Notes under the pieces: model-generated
Told to the model about the DNA's origin: nothing
What the model saw: the letters and a program-made list of their open reading frames with translations, nothing else
Database searches by the model: none
Shown: positions 25,553-34,350 of the stretch, one piece after another
How positions within the stretch are numbered: position 1 is the stretch's first letter
Layout of the letters: each line of letters starts with the position of its first letter
Translations under genes and position numbers: made by a program
Origin: Sinisalibacter lacisalsi
GTDB lineage: Bacteria > Pseudomonadota > Alphaproteobacteria > Rhodobacterales > Rhodobacteraceae
Assembly: GCF_014640115.1 (NCBI RefSeq)
Contig: NZ_BMGI01000001.1
Location: 642,501 to 706,500, forward strand
Direction: 5' to 3'
Length of the DNA stretch: 64,000 bases

Positions 25553-26731
25553 ATGAAACTCGTGAAGGGCGAACTCATCGCGACCGGGGCGGAACTGGTG
25601 GCCGCGCCCGCCGTGCTCGATCTGGCCGTCGGAACCCTCTCGCGCCTGCCGGCGGTGCGGGCGGGCGCCGGGGCGGGGCAGGCGGTGACCGACTTTCTCG
25701 CAGGTTTGCGCGCGCCGGTGGAAACCGAGATCCGCGCCCTGATCACGACGCTGGCCAACCCGCTGCGGATCGGCACGTTGCACTACGCCCTGGGTGAAGA
25801 AAGCCTCACCCGCGCAATCCTCGCCTGGGGTCCGGAAACCGGCGCCGATGCGGTTCTGATGGTGAGCCGGGCCGAGGACTGGGCGATCCGGACGGTCGGC
25901 GCCGACGAGCTTTCCGACACGGTCGCCTCGGTGCTGCTTCAGGATATCCCGCTTTCGCCCATGTCACTGCAAAAGGCACTCTCGCCCGACGCGGCGCTGG
26001 TGTTTCTCGCCGCGCTGCACGCCTTGCGCGCTGGGCGTCTGCAGGCATTGCTCACCCACGATCTCGCGCCGGTGGCCTTCACCCCGGGGGCGATCGCCGA
26101 GACGCTGGAAAATGTGGCCGAAGAAGACTTTCGGTGGCCGTTCCTGTTTCTCGACAAGGTGCTGCCGTTTTCGCTCAACGGCCTGGATTGGGAGGCACGG
26201 ATTCCACCCGCGCTCGTGTCGCTGGCCGACCGTGGTCTCGTGGAGCGGGTGAAAAGAAGCAAGACCACCTGGATGCTGACGCCGCTTGGCTACCAGCTCG
26301 CCGTGGCCGATGCGCAGCACCTCACCAAGGTCGGCCTGCGGGTGACCGCAACGACCGACGAGGATCTCAAGGGGCACGAGGCGTTTTTCTTCCTCCGGTC
26401 GGTGCAGGACGTCGTGATGTATGATCTCGGCGGGCGTGAGGCGGTGATCGCGTCCCTCGCGTTCGAGGATCTGCGCACCCTGCTCACCGCCGTGCTCACT
26501 CCGCCGGCCAAGGCTTTGGCCGGGGGTGACCCGAAGCCAGCGAGCGCGGCAACCTGTGGCACCTGCGGCCATGCATTGGCCCCGGGGGCAAAATTCTGCC
26601 CGGCCTGCGGTGGCAAGGTCGCACCCGTCGTCGTCGGCGGCGGTGATACCTGCGCGAGCTGTGGCGCGGCGCTGGTTGCGGGCGCAAAATTCTGTGCCGC
26701 CTGCGGCGCGAAAGTCGGAGGAGGCTCCTGA
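25553..26731 (+). CDS. Cytoplasmic protein with two C-terminal zinc ribbons
   Basis: A 392-residue soluble protein without signal sequence. Residues about 1-330 are helical and unrecognised, with a winged-helix-like patch near 215-250 (ALVSLADRGLVERVKRSKTT then WMLTPLGYQLA). The tail has two zinc ribbons, CGTCGHALAPGAKFCPACG and CASCGAALVAGAKFCAACG, separated by a Gly/Val linker. It follows the 930-residue gene by 33 bases and precedes the iron-type binding-protein gene by 2 bases, so all are one transcript. It may be the cytoplasmic adaptor of this system. Confidence 0.75.
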   Translation: MKLVKGELIATGAELVAAPAVLDLAVGTLSRLPAVRAGAGAGQAVTDFLAGLRAPVETEIRALITTLANPLRIGTLHYALGEESLTRAILAWGPETGADAVLMVSRAEDWAIRTVGADELSDTVASVLLQDIPLSPMSLQKALSPDAALVFLAALHALRAGRLQALLTHDLAPVAFTPGAIAETLENVAEEDFRWPFLFLDKVLPFSLNGLDWEARIPPALVSLADRGLVERVKRSKTTWMLTPLGYQLAVADAQHLTKVGLRVTATTDEDLKGHEAFFFLRSVQDVVMYDLGGREAVIASLAFEDLRTLLTAVLTPPAKALAGGDPKPASAATCGTCGHALAPGAKFCPACGGKVAPVVVGGGDTCASCGAALVAGAKFCAACGAKVGGGS

Positions 26732-26733
26732 CG

Positions 26734-27750
26734 ATGAGATATGTGCTTTGGATCTTGGCCATGCTTCTCGTCGGCGCGGGTGTTTTCGCAACGTTCCGGC
26801 AGGGCGACACGCCCCGGGAAGTCACGATCTACACCTCCGTCGACCAGGTTTATTCCGAGCCGATCCTGCGCGCCTTCGAGGCGGAAACCGGCATCAGGGT
26901 CAATGCCCTCTACGATGCCGAGGCGGCCAAGACGGTGGGGCTGGTGAACAGGCTGATTGCCGAGAAAGGCGCGCCGCTGGCCGACGTGTTCTGGAACGGT
27001 GAGTTCTGGCAAACCCTGGCTCTGCAGGAAGAAGGTGTGCTTGCGCCCTATGCCTCGCCCGCCGCGGAGGGGCTTCCCGCCTTGTTCGTCGACCCCGACG
27101 CTTTCTGGGCGGCCTTCGGCGGGCGCGCACGGGTGCTTTTCGTCAACACCGACAGGATGGCGGAGGAAGACTGGCCCCGGTCGATCTTCGATCTTCCCGG
27201 GCGGGCGGACGAGATCAGCTTCGCCAACCCGCTGTTCGGCTCGACGGCGACCCACGCCGCGGCCCTCGCCGCGGCGCTGGGACCGGACGAGGCACTGGGC
27301 TTCTTCGAGGCGCTCAAGTCGGGTGGCGCCCGCGTTGTCGATGGCAACGCCGTCGTGCGTGACATGGTGGCGGCAGGCCGGGTGCCGATGGGGCTGACGG
27401 ATACCGACGACGCCTGCGTTTCGATCAAGAAGGGCGCGCCGGTGGCGGTGGTCTTTCTCGATCAGGAGGAGGGGGGTCTCGGCACACTGGTGGTGCCCAA
27501 CACGGTGGCGCTGATCGCCGGCGGACCGCATCCGGAGGAGGCCCGGTTGCTGGCCGACTACCTGCTCTCGCCGGACACCGAGGCGAAGTTGATCGAAAGC
27601 GGCTGGGTGCAGATCCCGTCGCGGCCAGGCATCGCCGAAGGAAAATGCTTTGGCAAGCTGACGGTGCGCGGGATGCAGCCAGGCGTGGCCGCGATCCGTG
27701 ACGCGGGTGCCGGCATAAGCGATGCGATGCGTGAGATGTTCCAGGACTGA
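26734..27750 (+). CDS. Fe(III)-type ABC transporter substrate-binding protein
   Basis: A 338-residue periplasmic binding protein of the ferric-ion/2-aminoethylphosphonate/thiamine family (SBP class with FbpA/FutA). An uncleaved or late-cleaved N-terminal membrane segment (YVLWILAMLLVGAGVFATF) precedes VTIYTSVDQVYSEPILRAFE and ADVFWNGEF; DTDDACVSIKKG is a conserved block of the family. Ligand is inferred as iron or a similar ion, but tyrosine ligands were not verified. Stop overlaps the permease start (TGATG). Confidence 0.85.
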   Translation: MRYVLWILAMLLVGAGVFATFRQGDTPREVTIYTSVDQVYSEPILRAFEAETGIRVNALYDAEAAKTVGLVNRLIAEKGAPLADVFWNGEFWQTLALQEEGVLAPYASPAAEGLPALFVDPDAFWAAFGGRARVLFVNTDRMAEEDWPRSIFDLPGRADEISFANPLFGSTATHAAALAAALGPDEALGFFEALKSGGARVVDGNAVVRDMVAAGRVPMGLTDTDDACVSIKKGAPVAVVFLDQEEGGLGTLVVPNTVALIAGGPHPEEARLLADYLLSPDTEAKLIESGWVQIPSRPGIAEGKCFGKLTVRGMQPGVAAIRDAGAGISDAMREMFQD

Positions 27751-29375
27751 TGTGGACGATGGGCGGGCCAAGGCTCTTGAGCATGCGTCCCGGGTTGCGC
27801 CCTGCGCTGATCCTGCTTGCCTGGGGGCTGTTCCTGGCACTGACGCTCGGCCCCGCGGTGGGACTTTTCGCCGAGGCGGCGGGGCGGCTCCTGGCAGGTG
27901 CGCCGGAGGCCTGGACCGCGCTGGTTCCGAGCGCAAGGCGGGCAGCCCTGCTCGGCCGCAGCCTTGCGCTGTCTGCGGGTGTGGCGCTCTTTGCCGGCCT
28001 GGTGGGGGGGCTTGCCGCCCTGGCGTTGTTGCGCCGTGCCGCGCGGGGCAGGCTTTCGGGGGCCATGCGCAGCGTGATCCTTGCTGTGCTCGTCCTGTGG
28101 GTGATCACGCCCCCCTATCTCCATGCGCTTGCGGGAATGGAAGCGGGCAACTGGTTGCGCGGGTTGGGGTCTGCTGCAAGCCCGATGCCCGATCTGCCGG
28201 GCTGGCTCGCCGCGCTGTTCGCCCAAGGGTTCGCGCTGATGCCCATTGCGATGATTGCGGCAGCCATCGGTTTTATCTCGGTCGAACGTGATCTTGTCGA
28301 CTCCGCCACGCTGCTCAGGCCTGGGCGCGGCGTGTTCTTCCGCGTCGTCCTGCCGCTTGCCGCCCCTGCCATCCTCGCCGGCACTGGTGCCGTTTTCGTC
28401 TTCAGCCTGCTGGATTACAGCACCCCCTCTTTGTTCGGCGTGTCGTCCTATGCCATGGAGATCGTCGCCGAATACAGCTCCAGCCGCGCCCCTTGGCGCG
28501 CGGCGTTGATCGCTCTGCCGCTGATCGCGATCGCTGCGCTCGTGATCGGCGCCGGGCTCGCCGCGCTCGCCAACGGCACACCGGCCCATGCCCGCGCGCT
28601 GGGCCGCGCTTTCCGGTTCTACCGACCGCTCGACACCCTGCGCCCGCCTGCGATGGCGGCCCTCTGGCTCGCGGCGGCCTATGCCGGGATGATCCTCGCG
28701 CTCCTGCTCGCCTCGGCGCTGCTCTGGCGGATCTTGCCGCAGCTTGTATGGGAGGTGCGCCAGGATCTTGCCAGAACGCTCCTGACCGCGGGGCTCGCCG
28801 GGGCGCTGGCGCTCGCGCCCGCGGCTTTGGTTGCGGGCAGCCTCGCGGCGCCTCCCCGCAAGCCGATCCTTCGGGCGGCGATGTGGCTGGGGGTGCTGAT
28901 ACCGCTGGCGATCCCGCCCTCGCTCACAGGAGTCGGCTACGCCACCTTTCTTGCCTGCTGTGCGCCGGACGGCGTGCGAACGGCGGGCTGGGTGCCGGCC
29001 CTGGCGCAGGCGGCGCGCTTCCTGCCGCTTGCGGTGCTGCTGATCTACGTCCAGATGCGACGGGTGGACCCGCTGCTGATCGACGCCGCGCGGGTGCTCC
29101 GCCCGCCTGGTCCCGCGCGCTGGTGGCGCATCGACCTGCCCCTGTCGGCGCCGGGCCTGATCGCGGCTTTCGGCCTCGTCTTTTGCGCCAGCATCGGCGA
29201 GCTGGAGGTGACGATGATGACAGCCGCCCCCGGGCAGGGTTTGCTGTCTATGCGGGTGTTCAACTATCTCCACTACGGTGTGAGCGAAACCGTGGCCGCA
29301 CTTGGGCTCGTGCTTGCCGTGATCGTTTGGTCAGTGGCGGCCTTTGGGCTTTGGTTCGCAAGGCAGCGGGGATAG
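27750..29375 (+). CDS. Fe(III)-type ABC transporter permease (double-domain)
   Basis: A 541-residue integral membrane protein with about twelve hydrophobic segments, that is, two fused permease halves as in FbpB/ThiP. Each half has an EAA-type loop: VDSATLLRPGRGVFFRVVLP near 190 and DAARVLRPPGPARWWRIDLP near 450. Translation is coupled to the binding protein by the overlapping start. With its neighbours it makes a complete importer. Confidence 0.88.
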   Translation: MWTMGGPRLLSMRPGLRPALILLAWGLFLALTLGPAVGLFAEAAGRLLAGAPEAWTALVPSARRAALLGRSLALSAGVALFAGLVGGLAALALLRRAARGRLSGAMRSVILAVLVLWVITPPYLHALAGMEAGNWLRGLGSAASPMPDLPGWLAALFAQGFALMPIAMIAAAIGFISVERDLVDSATLLRPGRGVFFRVVLPLAAPAILAGTGAVFVFSLLDYSTPSLFGVSSYAMEIVAEYSSSRAPWRAALIALPLIAIAALVIGAGLAALANGTPAHARALGRAFRFYRPLDTLRPPAMAALWLAAAYAGMILALLLASALLWRILPQLVWEVRQDLARTLLTAGLAGALALAPAALVAGSLAAPPRKPILRAAMWLGVLIPLAIPPSLTGVGYATFLACCAPDGVRTAGWVPALAQAARFLPLAVLLIYVQMRRVDPLLIDAARVLRPPGPARWWRIDLPLSAPGLIAAFGLVFCASIGELEVTMMTAAPGQGLLSMRVFNYLHYGVSETVAALGLVLAVIVWSVAAFGLWFARQRG

Positions 29376-29386
29376 GTTTCGGGCAG

Positions 29387-30073
29387 ATGAAACCGGATGT
29401 CACACCTTCGCAGCCTCCCGCGTCCGTCGAAGCGGACGGGTTGACCAAACGGTTCGGGGACCGCGTGGTGCTCGACGAGGTGCGGTTTTCGCTCATGCCG
29501 GGGTGCGTGACGGCGCTGACCGGTCGTTCGGGCGAGGGAAAGACAACGCTGCTGCGGCTGATTGCCGGGCTGGAAGAGCCCGACTCGGGAAGCATCGTGA
29601 TCGCGGGGCGAGTTGCGAGCCGTGGGTCGCGCGCGCTGCTCGCTCCACATGAGCGTGGCATCGGCATGGTTTTCCAGCAGGCCGCGCTCTGGCCGCACAT
29701 GACCGTGGCCCAGCATGTTCGCTTCGGGCTTGGTGCCATGTCCACGCACGCGGCAGACGCGCGCGTGAGCGAGGTGTTGGCGCTGGTGGGAATCGGCCAC
29801 CTTGCCGCCGAACGGCCAGCGCGGTTGTCGGGTGGCGAAGCCGCGCGCGTGGCCATTGCCCGGGCGCTCGCGCCTGCGCCCGCCTGTCTGCTGCTGGACG
29901 AGCCGCTGGCCCACCTGCACCACGACCTGCGCCACGACATCACCCGCACCATACGCGCTGCGGTGGACGCGAGCGGGGCGGCGGCGCTTTTCGTCACCCA
30001 CACCCCGGCTGACCTCGACGGCGTCGCGGATGGGGCGCTTCATCTCGAAGCGGGGCACCTGGAACGGTCCTGA
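29387..30073 (+). CDS. ABC transporter ATP-binding protein (Fe(III)-type importer)
   Basis: A 228-residue ATPase lacking the C-terminal regulatory domain of FbpC. Walker A GRSGEGKTTLL, Q-loop VFQQAALWPHMT, signature LSGGEAARVAIARAL, Walker B CLLLDEPLAHL, switch His FVTHTPAD. Signature has EAARV where most have QQQRV. Start ATG at 29387, 11 bases after the permease stop. Ends the plus-strand run, convergent with the next gene by 8 bases. Confidence 0.88.
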   Translation: MKPDVTPSQPPASVEADGLTKRFGDRVVLDEVRFSLMPGCVTALTGRSGEGKTTLLRLIAGLEEPDSGSIVIAGRVASRGSRALLAPHERGIGMVFQQAALWPHMTVAQHVRFGLGAMSTHAADARVSEVLALVGIGHLAAERPARLSGGEAARVAIARALAPAPACLLLDEPLAHLHHDLRHDITRTIRAAVDASGAAALFVTHTPADLDGVADGALHLEAGHLERS

Positions 30074-30081
30074 CCGCGGCT

Positions 30082-31035
30082 TCACTCACTTTGGGGGAGA
30101 AACAGTTCCCGTGGCAGATCGTGATCCAGCAGCCAGCCGACCCAGTAGACATCGGTTGGTCCGATCACCCAGTCCAGCACGCGCCAGCCCGATCCATCAT
30201 CATGGAATAAGACCAGCACCGAGTCGCTCATCATGTCGTCGCGCCACCCCTGTGCAAAGGGCGTCTGCAACCAATCGAGCGGTCGCCCGTCGGGCTGCAC
30301 TGGCACCGCGGACAGATAGGCCCATGGCCCGTAGCTGCGCAGAACCCGAACGCTGAACGCGATCGGCTGCCCGATCTCCGGGGTGATCACGGCGCGGGCC
30401 GCGTCGAGCAGGATCGCACGCGCGGGCGTTCCCTCGGTCACGTCTTGAACGGGGAGATCTGAAGGCGATTTGGTGCCGGCAGCATCCGCTCCGCGCAGGC
30501 TGACCATAATCTGCTGCAGGACAGGGGCGAGGTTCGGGTCTGCCTCCGGGGCGAGTTCGGCCTCGAACCCGTGGATCACCTCGCCGTCAAAGATATCGGC
30601 GTGAAACACCGTGCCGCCCGCGCGCGTGCCGACAACGCGAAACCCCTGCGCCCCGAGCATCACGGCCTCGTCGACCAGATCGAACCCGGCGCTGTCGAGA
30701 TAATCACTGGCACGGCTCGTGGGCGTTTCGTCCAGCGCGTTGAACCCACCCCAGATCGCGAAGTTCGCACGCCCGTCGGCGGTCTGAAAGGCCTGCCCAT
30801 CGCCGTTCTCGGGCGCGGGCAGGAGCAGGAAGAGGGATTGCGGATAGTCCACCGAGGTGCCGAATCGCGGGGTTGTGTAAACCGCCCAGTCGCCCGCGCG
30901 CGGGATGGTGGCGCCGTGGTCGGGGCGCAGATCGCGGTATTTTTCTTCGATCGCCTCGAAGGTGCCCGACCCGGCCTGTGCCGACATGGCGAGGGCGGCG
31001 GTCAGGACAAGGGCGATCGCGTTTTGCGGCTTCAT
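30082..31035 (-). CDS. Exported protein of unknown function
   Basis: A 317-residue protein with a clear signal peptide (AIALVLTAALAMSAQAG). The mature part has a region WAVYTTPRFGTSVDYPQSLF and an acidic, Trp-rich C terminus (VLDWVIGPTDVYWVGWLL). The first half looks like the globular fold of secreted Rhodobacterales proteins with DYP-initiated blocks, but I cannot name it. It is one base apart from the upstream membrane protein gene on the minus strand, so both are likely made together. Confidence 0.75.
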   Translation of the reverse strand: MKPQNAIALVLTAALAMSAQAGSGTFEAIEEKYRDLRPDHGATIPRAGDWAVYTTPRFGTSVDYPQSLFLLLPAPENGDGQAFQTADGRANFAIWGGFNALDETPTSRASDYLDSAGFDLVDEAVMLGAQGFRVVGTRAGGTVFHADIFDGEVIHGFEAELAPEADPNLAPVLQQIMVSLRGADAAGTKSPSDLPVQDVTEGTPARAILLDAARAVITPEIGQPIAFSVRVLRSYGPWAYLSAVPVQPDGRPLDWLQTPFAQGWRDDMMSDSVLVLFHDDGSGWRVLDWVIGPTDVYWVGWLLDHDLPRELFLPQSE

Positions 31036-31036
31036 G

Positions 31037-31741
31037 TCATGCCCCCTTTCGCGGTGGGTCCACGCTCAGGCCATTCGCTTTCAGCGCCGCCATGATCTGC
31101 TCCATCGGCTTTTCAAAGCTGTCCGACGCGATGGCAATGTGCTGTCCTCCCCGGTGTTCAATCACGATGCCCTTGCGCGGGCGGGCCAGCATCAGGGCGC
31201 CCGCGGTGCCGAAGTTGCCGCTTCCCGCGAGCATCGGTGCAAGCGCGGTGAGCCAGCGTGGAATGGCTCGCCGGTACGGATACACCCGGAGAACATCGGC
31301 AAAGGGCACCACCCGCTCGGTGAATGCCGAACGCACGCGGAGACCGTCGCGCTCGATCACGATCCAGTAGGGCGCATAGACCGCACCGATCATCCAGAAC
31401 GCAACCGAGAGCAGCGCGAGCGGCCAGGTGAGCAATGCGGCGGGGTGTATCGCGCCAAAGGCCGGTTCGGCGCGCGCAGCCCAGATCGGGATCGCGAAAA
31501 ACAGGCCCGAAAGCACGAAGCCGAGCCAATCGGGGCCGGTCTGAGAGGGCCCGGCGTCGTAACGCAGGGCGTTCGGCGGCGGCGTTTCGCGCGGGAAATA
31601 GCGGTAGATCGTGATGGCGAGCACACCGAGCCCGGCCACGACCGCCCATGACCACGCCCCTGCCATTGCGAAGGCCAGCCCCACGATCATCGCCACGACC
31701 AAGCGCCGCAGAAATTCAGACATGCCGGGCCAACTACGCAT
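31037..31741 (-). CDS. Membrane protein of unknown function (PH-like C terminus)
   Basis: A 234-residue protein with an N-terminal helix pair (about 8-35), a second pair (about 65-120) and a soluble C-terminal domain with IVIERDGLRVRSAFTERVVP, reminiscent of bacterial PH-like (bPH) domains that follow membrane helices. ATG at 31741 is preferred because GGAGGG lies six bases upstream; a second ATG at 31723 lacks this. It is upstream of the exported protein gene with one base between them. Confidence 0.7.
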   Translation of the reverse strand: MRSWPGMSEFLRRLVVAMIVGLAFAMAGAWSWAVVAGLGVLAITIYRYFPRETPPPNALRYDAGPSQTGPDWLGFVLSGLFFAIPIWAARAEPAFGAIHPAALLTWPLALLSVAFWMIGAVYAPYWIVIERDGLRVRSAFTERVVPFADVLRVYPYRRAIPRWLTALAPMLAGSGNFGTAGALMLARPRKGIVIEHRGGQHIAIASDSFEKPMEQIMAALKANGLSVDPPRKGA

Positions 31742-32127
31742 CTTCGCCCTCCAACTCACCATGCTATGCGCAGCGAAGGGATCCTGCGTTGACTGGCATC
31801 AAACGGCTCGCGTTTTGGCTGGCCACGCCTTCTTTCTCGGCCTGGTGCAGGACGTCCGGCGCCATGTTCCCCGATTCCAAGACCGAGTGCAGGGCCGATG
31901 AGGGCCGCCGAAAGGCTCTGCCGGCTATCACCTTGGCGAGGCGGGGCAATGCAGTGCCAGGTGCTGGCTCGCGGGGGATTCCGGGGTTTCAGTCGTGGTG
32001 CCTTGATGCGCGCGGCAGAGGCCCGCGCATAGCGGGGTTGCGGAACCGGCAGTTCTCAAAAAGGTCAGGGACCCTTACCTCTACTGTCAGGGAGGAAACA
32101 AACAGACGCACATCTGGAGTTTCCAAA
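31742..32127. other. Intergenic region without a gene
   Basis: This 386-base gap lies between two divergent genes. No ORF in it has a plausible ribosome-binding site or composition. It should contain promoters for the minus-strand membrane-protein gene and for the DUF1127 gene. A GTCAGGGA sequence occurs twice, near 32064 and 32086, within the last 65 bases before the DUF1127 gene. Confidence 0.4.
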
Positions 32128-32352
32128 ATGGCTTTCATTTCTGTTTCTCGCAACGATGCCGCCTTGCGGCCGTCTTGGATCGCGCGCAGCCTCGCCGCGA
32201 TTGGTACGTTTTTCGTCGAATACGCCGAGTTCCGGTCGCGGCGCGGAGAGATCGAGGCGCTGCAGCGGCTCAGCGACGACCAACTGGCCGCACGCGGTCT
32301 GACCCGTGACGACATCGTGCCGCACGTTTTTGCCGGTCACTTCTATCTCTGA
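32128..32352 (+). CDS. DUF1127 small protein
   Basis: A 74-residue protein with the DUF1127 signature at its C-terminal half: RRGEIEALQRLSDDQLAARG followed by LTRDDI. ATG at 32128 has GGAG upstream. In Rhodobacter, DUF1127 proteins such as CcaF1 bind RNA and are induced by stress; whether this one does is inference. A long ORF extending upstream to 31648 in the same frame is not coding. Confidence 0.88.
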   Translation: MAFISVSRNDAALRPSWIARSLAAIGTFFVEYAEFRSRRGEIEALQRLSDDQLAARGLTRDDIVPHVFAGHFYL

Positions 32353-32437
32353 AAAGCCCGCCCGGCCGTTTTTGGCCAATGCGCTCCGCGTCTTCAGCCA
32401 TGTCATGGCAAGGTGCGCGGCGCGTGCGGATTGAGGT

Positions 32438-32511
32438 TGGAGCGGGCGGCGGGAATCGAACCCGCGTCATCAGCTTGGAAGGCTGAGGTCTTACCACTAC
32501 ACAACGCCCGC
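32438..32511 (-). tRNA. tRNA-Gly(TCC)
   Basis: A 74-base cloverleaf on the minus strand: acceptor GCGGGCG/CGCCCGC, D arm TGTAGTGGTAAGAC, anticodon stem TCAGC/GCTGA with loop CTTCCAA (anticodon TCC), T arm with GGGTTCGATTCCC, discriminator T and encoded CCA. Confidence 0.96.
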
Positions 32512-32939
32512 GCCGAGACCTGATGCCTATTTGATCGCGGTTTTCCCGTCAAGATGCCTTTCAAAGCCGATGGGGCCGCGCCGCGTCACCGCCGATATCG
32601 AAGGCATCCACGCAAGCGCTTCCCCTGCATGGCCTTGTCATCGCCAACCTGACCCTGGAGCCAAGCCGGGTGTTTGGCTTCTAGGGCAGCGCGGCTTCTG
32701 AACAGCACCGTCACGCGCATGAAGCGCATACCCTGCGGGGCGAGGGGCCTGGACGGGCCAATATAACTTCCGGTGGCTTCACCTGTCGCAAATCAAGCCG
32801 GTGTCGTGTCCGACGAGGACGTATCACTGGCGCGTTCGGAGAAACCCGGGGTGGCCATCGACCCGAAAGGCGCAGGATGCCATGAAATGAAAACCGCGGC
32901 GCAATCGTTACGTCTTGGCTTTATTGTCCGAACGAATAC
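32512..32939. other. Intergenic region without a gene
   Basis: This 428-base gap lies between tRNA-Gly and the LuxR-type response regulator, downstream of the regulator and upstream of the tRNA. It must contain the tRNA promoter on the minus strand. No convincing ORF, hairpin or repeat was found. Confidence 0.4.
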
Positions 32940-33551
32940 TCACTCAAAAATCTCGCTCTCAAGCGCGAACAATGCGAGCTGGGTGCGATTGTTCGCGTCG
33001 AATTTGCGCGAAAGCGTCCGGACATGCATCTTCACGCTGGATTCACTCATCTCGAGATCGCGCGCGATTTCCTTGTTGGCCTTGCCCTTGCAGATCGCCT
33101 GCAGCACTTTCTTTTCATTGGGGGAAAGGTGGTACGGGTCCGGCTTTTCTTTCTTGAGCAGAAAGTCGAAGGGAGCGTAAACCTCACCGGCGATCATGAA
33201 ATCAATCGCGGCAAGCATGGATTTCAGATGAAGTGTCTTGGGGAGGAACCCGGCTGCCCCCAGCTTGAGCGCATCCTCGACGATCGATCTCGATGCGACC
33301 CCCGACAAGATCGCAACGGGTGTTCCGCGGACGCGCTCGATGACGTCTTCGATGGCTCTCAGCCCGTCCACGCCGGGCATCACGTAGTCGACGAGTATAA
33401 GGTCGAAAGACTCGTTCTCTTCGATCGCCCTATGCGCCTCGGGCATATCCGAAGCCGTTACCGTTTCGTATCCGAGGACAGACGTGATGGAATTCGCGAT
33501 AAGCTCGCGCACAAGCGAGTGATCATCGGCGATGAGGACTTTTGCACACAC
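32940..33551 (-). CDS. LuxR/NarL-type response regulator
   Basis: A 203-residue regulator. Receiver domain (1-120): acidic pair IADDHSL, phospho-acceptor Asp55 in LILVDYVMPG, and Lys in FLPKT. LuxR-type HTH (about 138-198): LSPNEKKVLQAICKGKANKE then MSESSVKMHVRTLSRKF. Full-length, intact. It faces the hybrid-kinase genes across a divergent promoter region and lies 4.5 kb from the CsgG/HfaB-type locus. By analogy with CsgD it could control fibre genes; that is inference. Confidence 0.92.
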   Translation of the reverse strand: MCAKVLIADDHSLVRELIANSITSVLGYETVTASDMPEAHRAIEENESFDLILVDYVMPGVDGLRAIEDVIERVRGTPVAILSGVASRSIVEDALKLGAAGFLPKTLHLKSMLAAIDFMIAGEVYAPFDFLLKKEKPDPYHLSPNEKKVLQAICKGKANKEIARDLEMSESSVKMHVRTLSRKFDANNRTQLALFALESEIFE

Positions 33552-33810
33552 ATTTCACTCCTTGGGTCAAACCCATCGTAGGATCAATTATTGTCCGGGC
33601 ACAACTTGTCTGCCCCATACGTTGATAAGCCGGGTCGAGATCACGTGGTAACCAACAAATGTCCTTTGGAAAGGTAAAAAAGGATGTGGATGGTATCTAA
33701 AGATAGGTGGAGCGGCAAAAGGATAACCATCGTGCATGAATGAGAGGTGTTTCTGACGATATTTCGCCCCTATCTTCACTTTTGACTTCACACGAACATT
33801 GGAAAATTCG
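33552..33810. promoter_or_regulatory. Divergent promoter region, response regulator / periplasmic protein
   Basis: This 259-base segment is richer in A/T than the surroundings. It separates the response regulator (minus) from the periplasmic protein and hybrid kinase (plus). AT-rich tracts such as AAAGGTAAAAAAGG and ATCTAAAGATAGG are present. No specific operator can be assigned by eye. Confidence 0.45.
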
Positions 33811-34308
33811 ATGAGAGCCTTACTGACCGCAATCGCGTTGGTGTTATGCTTGCCCGTGTTTGCCGAGTCCAGCGAAGACGCGAAGCGGCCGATCATACTT
33901 TCGGTGTATGGAAAACCCCAGGCCGGGGCGCCTGGCGACGTCTGGCACTTCGATCTGGATGCGCTGAAGGCGATCGGCACGACAACGGTTCAAACGACGA
34001 CGATCTGGACGAATGGCACGCATGAGTTCGAGGGTGTTTCCCTTGCAGCCCTGCTCGAAAACGTCAGCGCCGATGGGTCGCGCCTGATCGCCCGCGCGCT
34101 CAACGACTATTCCGTGGAACTTCCGGTGTCTGATGCCGTTGAGGGCGGTGCCCTCGTCGCGTTCTCGCTTGACGGGGAGTTGATGAGCGTTCGCGACAAG
34201 GGGCCACTCTGGATCATCTATCCCTACGACGATAACCCCGCCTATGCCCACGAGGTTTACTATTCCCGCTCGATCTGGCAATTGCGCGAGATCCAGATCC
34301 TTGAATGA
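33811..34308 (+). CDS. Periplasmic SUOX-fold-like protein without Moco cysteine
   Basis: A 165-residue protein with a signal peptide (LLTAIALVLCLPVFAES). The mature part has the outline of the oxidoreductase molybdopterin-binding (sulfite-oxidase) fold: VYGKPQ…W.FDLDAL, TTIWTNGTHEFEGVSLAALL, and GPLWIIYPYDD. No cysteine exists in the mature protein, so the Moco-ligating residue of true enzymes is absent and a binding or sensory role is more likely. It precedes the hybrid kinase by about 40 bases and may be its periplasmic sensor. Confidence 0.75.
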   Translation: MRALLTAIALVLCLPVFAESSEDAKRPIILSVYGKPQAGAPGDVWHFDLDALKAIGTTTVQTTTIWTNGTHEFEGVSLAALLENVSADGSRLIARALNDYSVELPVSDAVEGGALVAFSLDGELMSVRDKGPLWIIYPYDDNPAYAHEVYYSRSIWQLREIQILE

Positions 34309-34350
34309 TTTCGGTTGGGCGGCCGACCGGTCTTTCACATGGAGTCCCCT

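Noticed and set aside
22658-25783. A 1041-codon open frame antisense to the 930-residue gene
   Set aside because: It is the antiparallel shadow of a high-GC gene, has no ribosome-binding site, and its His/Arg/Leu-rich product has no domain; the plus-strand frame has RBS, signal peptide and overlapping neighbours.
31648-32127. Upstream extension of the DUF1127 frame and a 61-codon antisense ORF
   Set aside because: The DUF1127 start at 32128 has its own RBS and gives the family length; the extension overlaps the start of the minus-strand membrane protein and has no motif.
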